Source of the DNA: JBKBIP01 sp046297495
Lineage (GTDB): Bacteria > Planctomycetota > Planctomycetia > Gemmatales > Gemmataceae
Reading direction: 5' to 3'
DNA length: 64,000 bases
NCBI GenBank assembly: GCA_046297495.1
Contig: JBKBIP010000018.1
Coordinates: forward strand, 1 to 64,000
Positions 42,278 to 51,103 of the stretch are shown one piece after another. Each line of letters begins with the position of its first letter. Position 1 is the stretch's first letter. The notes below the pieces were generated by a model. The model was given only the letters and a program-made list of their open reading frames with translations. It ran no database searches and had not been told where the DNA came from. The position numbers and the translations under genes are program-made.

Positions 42278-43303
42278 TTACCCCAGTTTGCCGACGCGAG
42301 CCACTAGGTCGGCGGTGCGGTTGCTGTAGCCCCATTCGTTGTCATACCAGGCGAGGATTTTCACCCAATTCCCCTTTTCCTTGGGGAGTACCATCGTGCT
42401 TTGGGCGTCGAAGACGCAACTGTGCGGGTTGCCGATGATGTCTGAGGAGACGATGGGGTCTTCGGTGTATTCCAGAATGCCTTTCATGGGGCCTTGGGCC
42501 GCTGTCTTGAAAGCGTCGTTGATTTCCTTAACGGTGACTTCCTTCTTCAGCTCGGCGGTCAGGTCGGTGATGCTGCCGTCGGGCACCGGCACGCGCAGGG
42601 CGATGCCGTCGAGCTTGCCTTTCAGCTCCGGCACCACTTCGCCAATGGCGCGGGCTGCGCCGGTGCTGGTGGGGATGATGTTGATGGCCGCCGCCCGTGC
42701 CCGCCGCAAATCCTTGTGCACCAGGTCGGCCACGCGCTGATCGTTGGTGTAGGCGTGAACCGTCGAAATGGTGCCGCGCACGAGGCCGAATTGGTCGTTG
42801 AGCACCTTGACCATCGGTGCCAGGCAATTGGTGGTGCAACTGGCGTTGGAGATGCACTTCTTGTCGGCAGTCAAATCGTTGTCATTGACGCCAAGCACGA
42901 TGGTGGCGTCGGGGCCTTTGGCGGGGGCCGAGATGATGACCCGCTTGGCGCCGGCGCTCAGGTGATCGGCAAAGCCCCCCTTGGGACCTTCGCGGTCGGT
43001 GAAAAAGCCGGTCGATTCCACGACGACATCAACGCCCAGGTTTTTCCAGGGGAGCTTGGCTGGCTCACGCTCCGACAAGACGTGAATCGTCTTGCCGTTG
43101 ACTATCAGCTTCCCTTCCCCCGCCTCGACGGTGCCATTGAAGGGACGATGCACGCTGTCGTATTTCAACATGATGGCCAAGCTGGCCGGATCGGTCAGAT
43201 CATTGACGGCGATGACATCGAAATCTTGGGACCGAGCCGCCATGGCGCGAAACACCAACCGGCCAATCCGCCCGAAACCGTTGATACCCACTTTGACTGC
43301 CAT
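42278..43303 (-). CDS. gap: Glyceraldehyde-3-phosphate dehydrogenase
   Basis: A 341-residue enzyme of glycolysis and gluconeogenesis. VGINGFGRIGRLVFRAM starts the NAD fold, VESTGFF marks the loop, and ISNASCTTNCLAP carries the catalytic Cys (residue 156). The C-terminal WYDNEWGYSNR block is intact. AAGGAG precedes the ATG. It heads the gap-pgk-accD run; the divergent mdh gene begins 253 bases away. Confidence 0.96.
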   Translation of the reverse strand: MAVKVGINGFGRIGRLVFRAMAARSQDFDVIAVNDLTDPASLAIMLKYDSVHRPFNGTVEAGEGKLIVNGKTIHVLSEREPAKLPWKNLGVDVVVESTGFFTDREGPKGGFADHLSAGAKRVIISAPAKGPDATIVLGVNDNDLTADKKCISNASCTTNCLAPMVKVLNDQFGLVRGTISTVHAYTNDQRVADLVHKDLRRARAAAINIIPTSTGAARAIGEVVPELKGKLDGIALRVPVPDGSITDLTAELKKEVTVKEINDAFKTAAQGPMKGILEYTEDPIVSSDIIGNPHSCVFDAQSTMVLPKEKGNWVKILAWYDNEWGYSNRTADLVARVGKLG

Positions 43304-43466
43304 GCGACCAAACTCCTTGGAAAATCCGCTATCCCTATACGGCCACCCGCCGGAATGGGATAGCCAGTCTGCCTTCGTCTCAATAGCACATTATTTATGA
43401 ATTGTATGGTTCAGGGGCGAGAACGGGGAGAGCGCAGCGCCGCTGGGACAGCATTCCTTGTTCTGG

Positions 43467-43513
43467 GGATTCATCGGTTCGCGCACGCACCCGCCGCGGA
43501 AATCGATGAATCC
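43467..43513. repeat. Dispersed palindromic element
   Basis: GGATTCATCGGTTCGCGC (from 43467) and GCGGAAATCGATGAATCC (ending 43513) share ten perfect outer bases and an imperfect core. It lies in the divergent gap between gap and mdh. Confidence 0.7.
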
Positions 43514-43555
43514 GATGATACGATAATTCACCATTCCATTTAGGGACCAAACATC

Positions 43556-44545
43556 ATGGCCAACGCGATTCGAGTAGCAGTGACGGGGGCGGCGGGGCAA
43601 GTGGCCTACGCCATGTTGGGACGGCTGGCGTCGGGGGAAGTCTTCGGCCCTCAGCAGCGGATCATCTTGCAATTGTTGGAGATTCCGCAAGCCATGCCAG
43701 CCCTGGAGGGGGTGGCGATGGAGCTGAACGATTGCAGTTTTCCCACGTTGCAAGACATCATCCTCACCGATGACCCCGCCAAGGCATTCCGCGATTGTAA
43801 CTGGGCCTTGTTGGTCGGCTCGTTTCCGCGCAAGCAGGGGATGGAGCGCAAGGACCTGCTTGGCATCAACGGCAAGATTTTCGTCGGGCAGGGACAAGCT
43901 CTGGCCAACAACGCCGCCCAGGACGTGCGCATTCTCGTCGTCGGCAATCCGTGCAACACCAATTGCCTGGTGGCGTATCACAACGGCAAGGACATTCCTC
44001 AAGATCGCTGGACGGCCATGACCCGGCTGGATCACAACCGCGCCCGCAATGCCTTGGCCCTGAAAGCCGGGGTGCTGAATGATGCAGTCACCAACGTGAC
44101 CATCTGGGGCAATCACAGCGCCACGCAGTATCCCGATTTCACCAATGCCAAGATCAAAGGCAAACCGGCCACCGAGGTCATCACCGACCGGAATTGGCTA
44201 GAGAATGTCTTCGTGCCGCAATGCCAGCAGCGCGGGGCGGCGGTGATCAAGGCCCGCGGCGCCAGCTCGGCCATGTCCGCCGCCAGCGGCGCCCTCGATC
44301 ACGTCAAGAGCCTACTGCATCCGACGCCGGCTGGCGATTGGGTCAGTGCCGCCGTCGTATCCAAGGGACAATACGGCGTCCCGGCCGGTTTGGTGTTCAG
44401 CTATCCCTGCCGCAGCGACGGCCAGGGGAATTACTCCGTGGTGGAAGGAGTCCAGTTGGACGCCTACGGCCAGCAGAAATTCCAGGCCACGTTGCAAGAA
44501 CTGCTGGAAGAGAAAGAAGCGGTGAAGGACATGCTGCCGGGGTGA
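43556..44545 (+). CDS. mdh: Malate dehydrogenase
   Basis: A 329-residue NAD-dependent malate dehydrogenase of the cytosolic (MdhA-like) class, linking malate and oxaloacetate. The N-terminal fold TGAAGQVAYAMLGRL, the loop LVGSFPRKQGMERKDLL with catalytic-loop arginines, VVGNPCNTNCLVA, the active-site region MTRLDHNRARN and VTIWGNHSATQYPD with the catalytic His (about residue 187) are all present. The start is close to a GGGAC motif. It stands alone on its strand and converges with the second DUF1501 gene, with an intrinsic terminator between. Confidence 0.93.
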   Translation: MANAIRVAVTGAAGQVAYAMLGRLASGEVFGPQQRIILQLLEIPQAMPALEGVAMELNDCSFPTLQDIILTDDPAKAFRDCNWALLVGSFPRKQGMERKDLLGINGKIFVGQGQALANNAAQDVRILVVGNPCNTNCLVAYHNGKDIPQDRWTAMTRLDHNRARNALALKAGVLNDAVTNVTIWGNHSATQYPDFTNAKIKGKPATEVITDRNWLENVFVPQCQQRGAAVIKARGASSAMSAASGALDHVKSLLHPTPAGDWVSAAVVSKGQYGVPAGLVFSYPCRSDGQGNYSVVEGVQLDAYGQQKFQATLQELLEEKEAVKDMLPG

Positions 44546-44584
44546 GGGAGAGAAACAATTGGGCGAAATAGGCAGCATCAATCG

Positions 44585-44628
44585 AGAAAAACCGGCCGTG
44601 CTCTTCGTCAAGAGGGGCACGGCCGGTT
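44585..44628 (-). terminator. Intrinsic terminator of the DUF1501 gene
   Basis: Read on the minus strand, AACCGGCCGTG (revcomp of 44618-44628) and its partner (44590-44600) form a strong stem with an inner CTCTT/AAGAG extension, and the T-rich sequence opposite AGAAAAA (44585-44590) follows. It lies 24 bases after the stop of the minus-strand DUF1501 gene and may also serve the convergent mdh gene weakly. Confidence 0.7.
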
Positions 44629-44652
44629 CGTTGTCGATCATTGGCGATCGGT

Positions 44653-45984
44653 TTACGCCAGCAGTTTGTCAACGACCTTGCCTTCGCGGAAGAGCGCGAT
44701 CGGCCGGCCCGATGGGGTCATGAGTTCCATGTGGGGATCGATACCCAACAGGTTGAAGATGGTGGCGGACACGTCATCCGGCGTGCAGGGTTCCAGGTCG
44801 GGAGCCATGCCGTTGGCATCAGTGGTGCCATGCGCGTAACCGCGCCGGAAGCCGCCCCCCGCCAGGACGACCGACATCGAACGTGCCCAGTGGTCCCGGC
44901 CGGCTCGGCCATTGATCTTCGGCGTCCGATTGAATTCGCCAGCGCACATGACGATGGTGTCATCCAACATGCCGCGGCTATCCAAGTCTTCGATCAGAGC
45001 CGACAGCGTCTGATCGACGGGAGGCAGCAGATTCGTTTTCAGCCGTTGGAAGTTCCCCTGGTGGGTGTCCCAACCGCCAGTGCTGATGGAGACGAAGCGC
45101 ACGCCCGCTTCCACCAAGCGCCGAGCGGCCAGCACGCCTTGCCCGAACGTATAGTTGCCGTAGCGACTACGCAGTGACGCGGATTCTTGATTCAGATCGA
45201 AGGCTTTCTGCGTCTTGTCGGAACGGAGAATCTCCAGCGCCTTTTTGTGGAAAGCGTCCAGACCATCCACCAGCTCGTGTTGCTTGTCGAGGGAAGCAAA
45301 CGTCTGGTCGAAGCCCTTGACCAAGCGGTCGCGGTTTTCCAGTTCTTCCAGCGTGAAACCAGACGGCAGCGTGATGCCACGGACACGCATGTTGGTTTGT
45401 CCCCGGCCGTCCCCCGCCGAACCTTCAACGATGAAGGGATTGTAGGCGGTGCCGAGATAGCCCGCGCCGCCGGCGGCGCCGTTGCGCAGCTCACTGAAAA
45501 CGACATATTGCGGCACGCCCACTTCCGCCGACAGCAAGCGGGCCGTCAATGAACCCATCGACGGATATTGCATGGCGGGCGTCGGCTTGTTGCCAGTAGT
45601 CATGAAGACCGTGGCTGGCCCGTGCGAGGGAATCGTGTGATGTAGCGAACGGACGATGGTGACCTTGTCGGTGACTTGGGCCATCTTCGGTAGGTGCTCG
45701 CTAATCTCGATGCCGTCCACCTTGGTCTTGATCGGCTTGAACTCGCCGCGAATGCCGTCCGGCGCTTCCGGTTTGAGGTCCCACATGTCGATGGTGGCAG
45801 GACCGCCGGCTAACCAGAGCAGGATGACCGATTTGGCTTTGCCCGAGGCTCCGCGAGCCTTGGCTTGGGCTTCCAGTTGCAGCAGCTGCGGCAAACTGAG
45901 GCCGAACACTCCGGCGGCGCCGATTTTCAAGAAATCGCGCCGATAGAACCCCTCGCAATCGGTTTGCAAAAAGCGTGTTGACAT
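44653..45984 (-). CDS. DUF1501 protein with Tat signal (second copy)
   Basis: A 443-residue Tat-exported DUF1501 protein. The signal YRRDFLKIGAAGVFGLSLP follows a short basic lead. Family blocks match those of the copy at 15491: VILLWLAGGPATIDMWDLKPEAPDG, KVTIVRSLHHTIPSHGPA, RRLVEAGVRFVSISTGGWDTH and MCAGEFNRTPKIN. The stop is followed by a terminator. The gene is 164 bases downstream of the DUF1549/DUF1553 gene; this pair is one of the commonest gene pairs in Planctomycetota. Confidence 0.92.
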   Translation of the reverse strand: MSTRFLQTDCEGFYRRDFLKIGAAGVFGLSLPQLLQLEAQAKARGASGKAKSVILLWLAGGPATIDMWDLKPEAPDGIRGEFKPIKTKVDGIEISEHLPKMAQVTDKVTIVRSLHHTIPSHGPATVFMTTGNKPTPAMQYPSMGSLTARLLSAEVGVPQYVVFSELRNGAAGGAGYLGTAYNPFIVEGSAGDGRGQTNMRVRGITLPSGFTLEELENRDRLVKGFDQTFASLDKQHELVDGLDAFHKKALEILRSDKTQKAFDLNQESASLRSRYGNYTFGQGVLAARRLVEAGVRFVSISTGGWDTHQGNFQRLKTNLLPPVDQTLSALIEDLDSRGMLDDTIVMCAGEFNRTPKINGRAGRDHWARSMSVVLAGGGFRRGYAHGTTDANGMAPDLEPCTPDDVSATIFNLLGIDPHMELMTPSGRPIALFREGKVVDKLLA

Positions 45985-46094
45985 GGTATGTCCTTTTCTA
46001 AGCCCTGACTAACCCCCCTAGCGTCCACTCTCTCAGGGCAGCGTAAGCGGACACCGATACTCTCGTGGAAATATCCGGTCCCCAAGGAACCGGC

Positions 46095-46161
46095 TTGGGT
46101 TCGTGGCCAATCGTTTAGTGATTCAGGTTTGGGTTCGTGGCCAATCGTTTAGTGATTCAGG
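46095..46161. repeat. 34-base tandem duplication at the DUF1553 stop
   Basis: Two copies of the 33-base unit TTGGGTTCGTGGCC...GATTCAGG, at 46095-46127 and 46129-46161, differ by one spacer base, giving a 34-base period. The right copy contains the stop codon and last codons of the DUF1549/DUF1553 gene (minus strand). The left copy lies just outside the gene. Confidence 0.9.
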
Positions 46162-48542
46162 ATAAACTCACGGGTGTTGATCAACGCCCACATCACGTCG
46201 GTCAATGCCGCGCGCCGGTCTTTGCCAGTGGCCAGGTACTCCTGGAACAACTTGCGGTCGTTGTCCGTTGGATAGCGAGTCAATGTGGCCAGGAAGATTT
46301 CCTCCAGAACCGCATCGTCGCTCATCTTGCTCTGAGCCAACTCCGCCACCCGGCCCCGTTGCAGCTTGCTGAGCAGAGTCTGATCAGTCATCAAGAAGAG
46401 TTTCTGCGGCAGGGCTGGTTCCAAGGCACGTTCGCAGTCGCAGGCCAAGGTGCGCGGTGAACGACCGAAGATGCGGAAGATGTAGGCCACGCTTTGATTA
46501 GCCAGCCGACTGGAGCCGATTTCAATGGCCCGCGCGCCAGGAGGAGCATCGTTGCCAAAGTTTTCCGTCGCTCCCAAAGCGGTGTTGAGTACATCCACTA
46601 CCACTTCCGCCATGAGAGGCCGAACGTAAGCATGAGAGAAATTCGTGTTGTCCAGCCGATTCGATGGATTCGAGCTCGATGACAACTGATAGACTCGTGA
46701 ATTGAGGATCGTCCGTTCGATGTGGCGGATGTCGAACTTGTGAGCGACGAAATCCTTGGCCAAGGCATCGAGCAGCTGCGGATTGCTCGGCGGGTTGCCC
46801 AGCGCGAAATCGTCCACTGGCTCGACGATGCCGATGCCGAAGTAATGCCCCCACACGCGGTTGACAAAACTCCGCGCGAAGAACGGGTTGTCCGGCTGCA
46901 CCAACCACTGGAACAGGACTTCCCGCGCGTCCTTGCCGCTCTCGATGGGAATTTCGGGACCGGCGGGCGCCTTGGGTGTCAAGCGCGCGTTGGTTTCCGG
47001 GTGCGGCAGGGCGCGGGCAGTGGTATTGACGTAGATTTCCCGCACGTTAATACGCTGATTATTGCGCTGACCACTGGAATTCAGCTCTTTGTTGAGTTTG
47101 TCCACGGCTTGTTTGGATTCGGAGGACACGCCCAAAGTCACTTGACCGAAGATATTGGCATAGGCGCGATAATCTTCTTGCGTCCAACGGTCGAAGGGGT
47201 GCTTATGGCACTGGGCGCATTCCAGACGAACGCCCATGAAGGCCGCCGCCGTCTTTTCTCCCCATTGTTCGAGGGTAACATTTTGCTGCCGGCGCCAGAA
47301 CAGATCGAGGCTCTCACGCTCGGCGTATTTGCTGGTATCGTAACCCTTGGTGGCGGCTTGGTAAATCTCGCGGAATTCTTTTGCCCATTCATCGGGTTTC
47401 CGGCCATCCCGGCTGGTGGCGCACAGCACGCCATGCACGATTTGATCGTAGGGCATGTTGTCGTGGATGCGCTTACGGAACCAATCGTGCCACATCTGGC
47501 TCCACTTGGGCCGAAGATTTTGCGGATTTTCTAGAGCATCCGTGTTGTTGCCGGTGATGTCGCTGAACTTGGTCGCCCATAGCGCGGCATGGAGTGGGTG
47601 CTCCAGCAATTCGTCGATCTTTTTGGAGCGTTTCTTGGGGTCTTTATCCGCCAGAAAAGCACGGACTTCATCCGGCGTCGGCAAGCTGCCGATGGTGTCG
47701 ATGTGCACGCGGCGTAGAAATTCTTCATCGGAACTCAGCTCCGACGGCACGATGTTGAGCCGGCGCAGCTTGGTGAAGACGGCCTGGTCGATGTAGTTGT
47801 TTTCCGGCAGCTTGGGATAGACGAAACCTGGGGACACTTCAGTGGGGACCAACACCCGCACGGGGGTCACATGGCCACGATAAGATACCACGATGACCGT
47901 GTCGCCGGCCTGGAACGACTCGACGAAGCCCAAGTTGTCCACGTCGGCGATGACTTCATCGTTGGAGCGGAACTCGCAAAACGGTGTGATCACTTCCTCG
48001 CTGCCATCCGCGAATTTGGCGCGGACCTCCAGCTGGCCCGACTGGCCTTGCTTTTGGAAAACCAGTTCCGGCGGATTGACGATGACTTCTTTCACGTCCC
48101 CGCTGCCGGTGGTCCGCTGGGCGCCGTTGGCGATCCATTCGCGGAACACCTGATATTGCCAGGAATCCTTGCTGAACCGCCGGCTGCCGCCGTGATCGAC
48201 CGCGCCGGTGGCCTTGAGCAACAGCAAGCTATTGTCGGGATTGACGGGATCGATGCGCCGGCCTTGCACATCGCGCGTCAAGGCGGTGTAGTCCATGTTC
48301 GGATCATAGCCGAACAGGGAGAGACGGAAGTTTCCTTTGCCTTGGAAAGAGCCGTGGCAAGAACCGGAATTACAACCGACCTTGCCGAACAGGCCCATGA
48401 TGTGACGTTCAAAATCGACTTGGTTCAGTTTCTGGTTGCCGGGTAGGTCCACGGCGGCATGGCTGGTAGCAGTCCCGGCCAAGCCACAGGCCAGAACCAT
48501 CATACCGGCAGCCCAGAATCGGGTAGTGCTGGCAGCGGGCAT
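46149..48542 (-). CDS. DUF1549/DUF1553 protein with cytochrome-like motifs
   Basis: A 797-residue exported protein of the Planctomycetota PSCyt type. Order of parts: signal peptide (MPAASTTRFWAAG... to ATSHA); an N-terminal heme-like segment with CNSGSCHG (a C-x4-CH motif, not the usual C-x2-CH); LSLFGYDPNMDYTALTRDVQGRRI; a BIG2-like immunoglobulin domain (about 170-225); the DUF1549 block with LECAQCHKHPFDRW, which does contain CxxCH; and the DUF1553 block with FARSFVNRVWGHYFGIGIVEPVDDF, NSRVYQLSSSSNPSN and IFGRSPRTLACDCERA. A role in surface polymer breakdown or electron transfer is often proposed, without proof. It is followed by the DUF1501 gene. Confidence 0.93.
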   Translation of the reverse strand: MPAASTTRFWAAGMMVLACGLAGTATSHAAVDLPGNQKLNQVDFERHIMGLFGKVGCNSGSCHGSFQGKGNFRLSLFGYDPNMDYTALTRDVQGRRIDPVNPDNSLLLLKATGAVDHGGSRRFSKDSWQYQVFREWIANGAQRTTGSGDVKEVIVNPPELVFQKQGQSGQLEVRAKFADGSEEVITPFCEFRSNDEVIADVDNLGFVESFQAGDTVIVVSYRGHVTPVRVLVPTEVSPGFVYPKLPENNYIDQAVFTKLRRLNIVPSELSSDEEFLRRVHIDTIGSLPTPDEVRAFLADKDPKKRSKKIDELLEHPLHAALWATKFSDITGNNTDALENPQNLRPKWSQMWHDWFRKRIHDNMPYDQIVHGVLCATSRDGRKPDEWAKEFREIYQAATKGYDTSKYAERESLDLFWRRQQNVTLEQWGEKTAAAFMGVRLECAQCHKHPFDRWTQEDYRAYANIFGQVTLGVSSESKQAVDKLNKELNSSGQRNNQRINVREIYVNTTARALPHPETNARLTPKAPAGPEIPIESGKDAREVLFQWLVQPDNPFFARSFVNRVWGHYFGIGIVEPVDDFALGNPPSNPQLLDALAKDFVAHKFDIRHIERTILNSRVYQLSSSSNPSNRLDNTNFSHAYVRPLMAEVVVDVLNTALGATENFGNDAPPGARAIEIGSSRLANQSVAYIFRIFGRSPRTLACDCERALEPALPQKLFLMTDQTLLSKLQRGRVAELAQSKMSDDAVLEEIFLATLTRYPTDNDRKLFQEYLATGKDRRAALTDVMWALINTREFILNH

Positions 48543-48856
48543 TCCTCGATCCTCCGCAATGTTTTGTTGACTTTTGACCTTTACCTCGAATGGCCCCCCA
48601 TGAAGCGGTCAAAAGTTCTTATAGGGTAGGTCGTTGAGCAGAAATTTTAGGCGGGTTATGGGTAAAGATAACTCCCCATGTCCATTAAACCATCGAGGTT
48701 GCTAAAAGTATCTCTCAGGGAAGAGCTTTTGGCAAGGAGAATTATCCATTTTTTGGAACCGCCGTCGATTGGGCCGTCATCTCACGACCAGAGCCGGCGA
48801 GACAGGTGGCTATTTTTCCGGCGAACGGGGAGCGTGATGAAGCCGCTTTCATTCTT
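48543..48856. other. 314-base gap upstream of the DUF1553 gene
   Basis: Leader and promoter region for the minus-strand DUF1553 gene, facing the end of the small unknown gene. It holds an inverted repeat at 48570-48616 and a -10-like CTATAA (minus strand, opposite 48618-48623). No gene is visible. Confidence 0.5.
48570..48616 (-). promoter_or_regulatory. Inverted repeat next to a -10-like box
   Basis: ACTTTTGACC (48570-48579) and GGTCAAAAGT (48607-48616) are perfect 10-base inverted repeats 27 bases apart. A -10-like CTATAA lies just upstream of them on the minus strand, so they fall in the leader of the DUF1553 gene, 28-74 bases before its start codon. They could be an operator or a leader hairpin. 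Confidence 0.45.
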
Positions 48857-49174
48857 TTACATCACCCGATCATTCGCCCACGTATAGCGCCGACCGGTGT
48901 CAAGTTCCTTGTATTCGGCGTCGGTTGGGGTGTGAATGGTTTCGGGATTGTAGGCAGCGTTGATTTCTTGCAGGATGGGAATGATGTCGGGGTTTTCGTA
49001 ACTGAGGCCGCGCACCTCGAAGCAATCCTTGTTCACGTCGATGATGTGCAACTTATCCTTCCAGAGACGCACCTTGCGCAGCGTCCGCAACTCGGCGCGG
49101 GTGCGCTTGACGAATGCCAAGACTGCGTCGAGCTGCTCCGGCGTATAATCGATGGTGGCAAGGGGAGAACTCAT
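48857..49174 (-). CDS. Small protein downstream of PFOR, unknown
   Basis: A 105-residue soluble protein with no recognised family. It begins SSPLATIDYTPEQLDAVLAFVKR and has a basic helical segment (RTRAELRTLRKVRLWKDK), then VNKDCFEVRGLSYENPDIIPIL, with a single Cys. It is on the same strand as the PFOR genes, but a strong terminator (49231-49282) lies between, so it would need read-through or its own promoter. The start ATG is chosen from length and composition; its ribosome binding site is weak. Confidence 0.65.
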   Translation of the reverse strand: MSSPLATIDYTPEQLDAVLAFVKRTRAELRTLRKVRLWKDKLHIIDVNKDCFEVRGLSYENPDIIPILQEINAAYNPETIHTPTDAEYKELDTGRRYTWANDRVM

Positions 49175-49230
49175 GATGATAGTGGAGGTGTGATTCTGAA
49201 AGCTATTCCCCCGGCATGGAAGAAACTCCG

Positions 49231-49282
49231 AAAAAACCCAAGCCGGTCGCACGGCAGCCGGTCGCCGTGCGACCGGCTTGGG
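49231..49282 (-). terminator. Strong intrinsic terminator after the PFOR genes
   Basis: CCCAAGCCGGTCGCACGG (49237-49254) and CCGTGCGACCGGCTTGGG (49265-49282) form an 18-base-pair perfect stem. On the minus strand six T residues follow (opposite 49231-49236). It lies 18 bases after the stop of the PFOR beta-side gene. Confidence 0.9.
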
Positions 49283-49299
49283 TGGTTTGAGCATGTTCC

Positions 49300-50946
49300 T
49301 CAACGCAGTCCCGCCAGCTCTTGCAGCACGTGCCAGTTTTCCAGCCGTTCCGCGTTGGCGCGTAGCAGCGTTTCCGACGGGTTGCCATCGCGGTCGAAGT
49401 GCTTGGCGAAGCGGCCCTCGCTGCGGGCGAAATCGATGAAGTTGACCACTTCCTTGGTCTTGGGGTTGGTGTACCAATCTTCCTTGACGGCGGGGTTGCC
49501 TTGCAGCGACAAGCGTTCGCGGATGGTGTTCCCCTTGCGCGGGTCGTAAATCAGGATCGGGAAGGCCCGCGAATCGACGGCCAAGCGGGCTTGATCGGCG
49601 GCCATGTTATCGGCGACGCCGTGCTCCGGCTGGCAAGTGGTATAGCAGCTGATGATGGCGGGGCCGTCGAATTCCAGCGCGCCTAACACCGCTTTGTAAA
49701 AGTGGTTGACATGGGCGCACGTCGTCTGGGCCACGTAGGTGCGCGGGTGCATGATGGCGATTTGCGCGATCTCCTTGCGCCGCTCTTGCTTGCCGGCGAC
49801 GGTCTTGCCATGCACGCTCATCTTGGTGTTCTGGCCGGTGAAGGTGCTCGTGGACGCCTGGCCGCCGGTGTTGGAATAGACTTGCGTATCGAGCACGAAC
49901 ACCTTGATGTTCATGCCGCTGGCCAACATGCGTGACAGTGCTTGGAAGCCGATGTCATACATGGCCCCATCACCGCCGAGACACCACAACGGCTTATCCG
50001 CCCAACCCATCTGGTCCCAGCGCATGCGCACGCCGATGGCATCGGCGGGGGCGTTCTCAAAGAGGGAATTGGTCCACGGTACCAGATACGGATTGTACGG
50101 ATAGGTAGAGGTATAAACCGTGTTGCAGCCGGTGGCGGCCACGATGCCCCATTGATCGCCGTACTTGGCTCCCGTGATGGCGCACATCATCCGCAGGGCC
50201 GTTCCCTCGCCGCAGCCGGCGCACGACCCCGCCCCGCCGACATAAATATGCGTCTGCTCTTTCAACATGATGTCGATGAGCAGGTTGTCGCTGATGTACT
50301 TGTCGTTGCTGGGGCCGATGTTCTTGAAATAGCGGTGCGTCTTGCGCGCCATGGTCATCACTTCATCGGTCTTGGCGACCATTTTCAGGGCGTCGTCGTC
50401 GCAAACGGTGACACACTCCGCACACCCCTTGCACTTGCTGGGGTCAATGATAATCTGGAACATGCCACCGGGCAGTCCCTTCTTTTTGCCGCCGTCGTAG
50501 TATTTCTTGGTCTTGGACCATTGTTGGCGGTACATCTCCCGATCTTCCTCGGGAATGATTTGGATTTTCTCCTCCAGCTCATCCTCGGCTAAGACTTTGC
50601 CGAGGATGGCGGTGTCGGGGCACTCGGTCACGCAGTCCATGCAGGCGGTGCAGTTCTCCGGGATATATTCGGGGATTTCCGGGGAGATGTTGCTGAAGTC
50701 GCGCAACGTCGCGGTGCCGGCGGGAATCAGCGAGCGGGCCAAAGTCAGGTCCGCCGGCAAATCCTTCTCACCATAGCCTTCCTCGTAGCCGCGAATGATG
50801 CGCTCGTTGAAATCAACCACATCGAGAACAGGCAGGCTGATCAAGCGGTATTCTTGATCCACCAAAGTGCCGTAAGAATTATTGTTGAACGGGTCTTTAT
50901 CATTGGCCGCGTTCATGGACGGTTTGGTGGTGGGATTCGCTATCAT
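49300..50946 (-). CDS. PFOR polypeptide 2: ferredoxin domain plus TPP-binding domain
   Basis: A 548-residue protein equivalent to the C-terminal half of pyruvate:ferredoxin oxidoreductase. An N-terminal segment precedes an 8Fe ferredoxin-like domain with C99, C102, C105, C109 (CTACMDCVTEC) and C172, C175, C178, C182 (CKGCAECVTVC). The thiamine diphosphate domain follows: GAGSCAGCGEGTA, with C242 and C245 as ligands of the proximal cluster, GGDGAMYDIGFQALSR and the PFOR-type VLDTQVYSNTGGQ. ISCYTTCQPEHG supplies the last cluster Cys. It oxidises pyruvate to acetyl-CoA and passes electrons to ferredoxin, together with the product of the upstream gene. The gap to that gene is 157 bases and contains a palindromic element. 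Confidence 0.9.
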   Translation of the reverse strand: MIANPTTKPSMNAANDKDPFNNNSYGTLVDQEYRLISLPVLDVVDFNERIIRGYEEGYGEKDLPADLTLARSLIPAGTATLRDFSNISPEIPEYIPENCTACMDCVTECPDTAILGKVLAEDELEEKIQIIPEEDREMYRQQWSKTKKYYDGGKKKGLPGGMFQIIIDPSKCKGCAECVTVCDDDALKMVAKTDEVMTMARKTHRYFKNIGPSNDKYISDNLLIDIMLKEQTHIYVGGAGSCAGCGEGTALRMMCAITGAKYGDQWGIVAATGCNTVYTSTYPYNPYLVPWTNSLFENAPADAIGVRMRWDQMGWADKPLWCLGGDGAMYDIGFQALSRMLASGMNIKVFVLDTQVYSNTGGQASTSTFTGQNTKMSVHGKTVAGKQERRKEIAQIAIMHPRTYVAQTTCAHVNHFYKAVLGALEFDGPAIISCYTTCQPEHGVADNMAADQARLAVDSRAFPILIYDPRKGNTIRERLSLQGNPAVKEDWYTNPKTKEVVNFIDFARSEGRFAKHFDRDGNPSETLLRANAERLENWHVLQELAGLR

Positions 50947-51032
50947 CTATGAAGCTCCTGTCATTAACAAGAGTGGATTATTTCCGAAAAACGAACCGAA
51001 TGGTTCAACAATATTAGGATAGGGTATCCAAA

Positions 51033-51078
51033 GGATTCATCGTTTCGCGCCTACGGGCGAGCACGAAACGAAGAATCC
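51033..51078. repeat. Dispersed palindromic element between the PFOR genes
   Basis: GGATTCATCGTTTCGCGC (51033-51050) and GCACGAAACGAAGAATCC (51061-51078) pair at 16 of 18 positions around a 10-base loop. It lies between the two PFOR genes. Confidence 0.8.
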
Positions 51079-51103
51079 CGGACAGCATGGGGAAGTCACG
51101 ATG

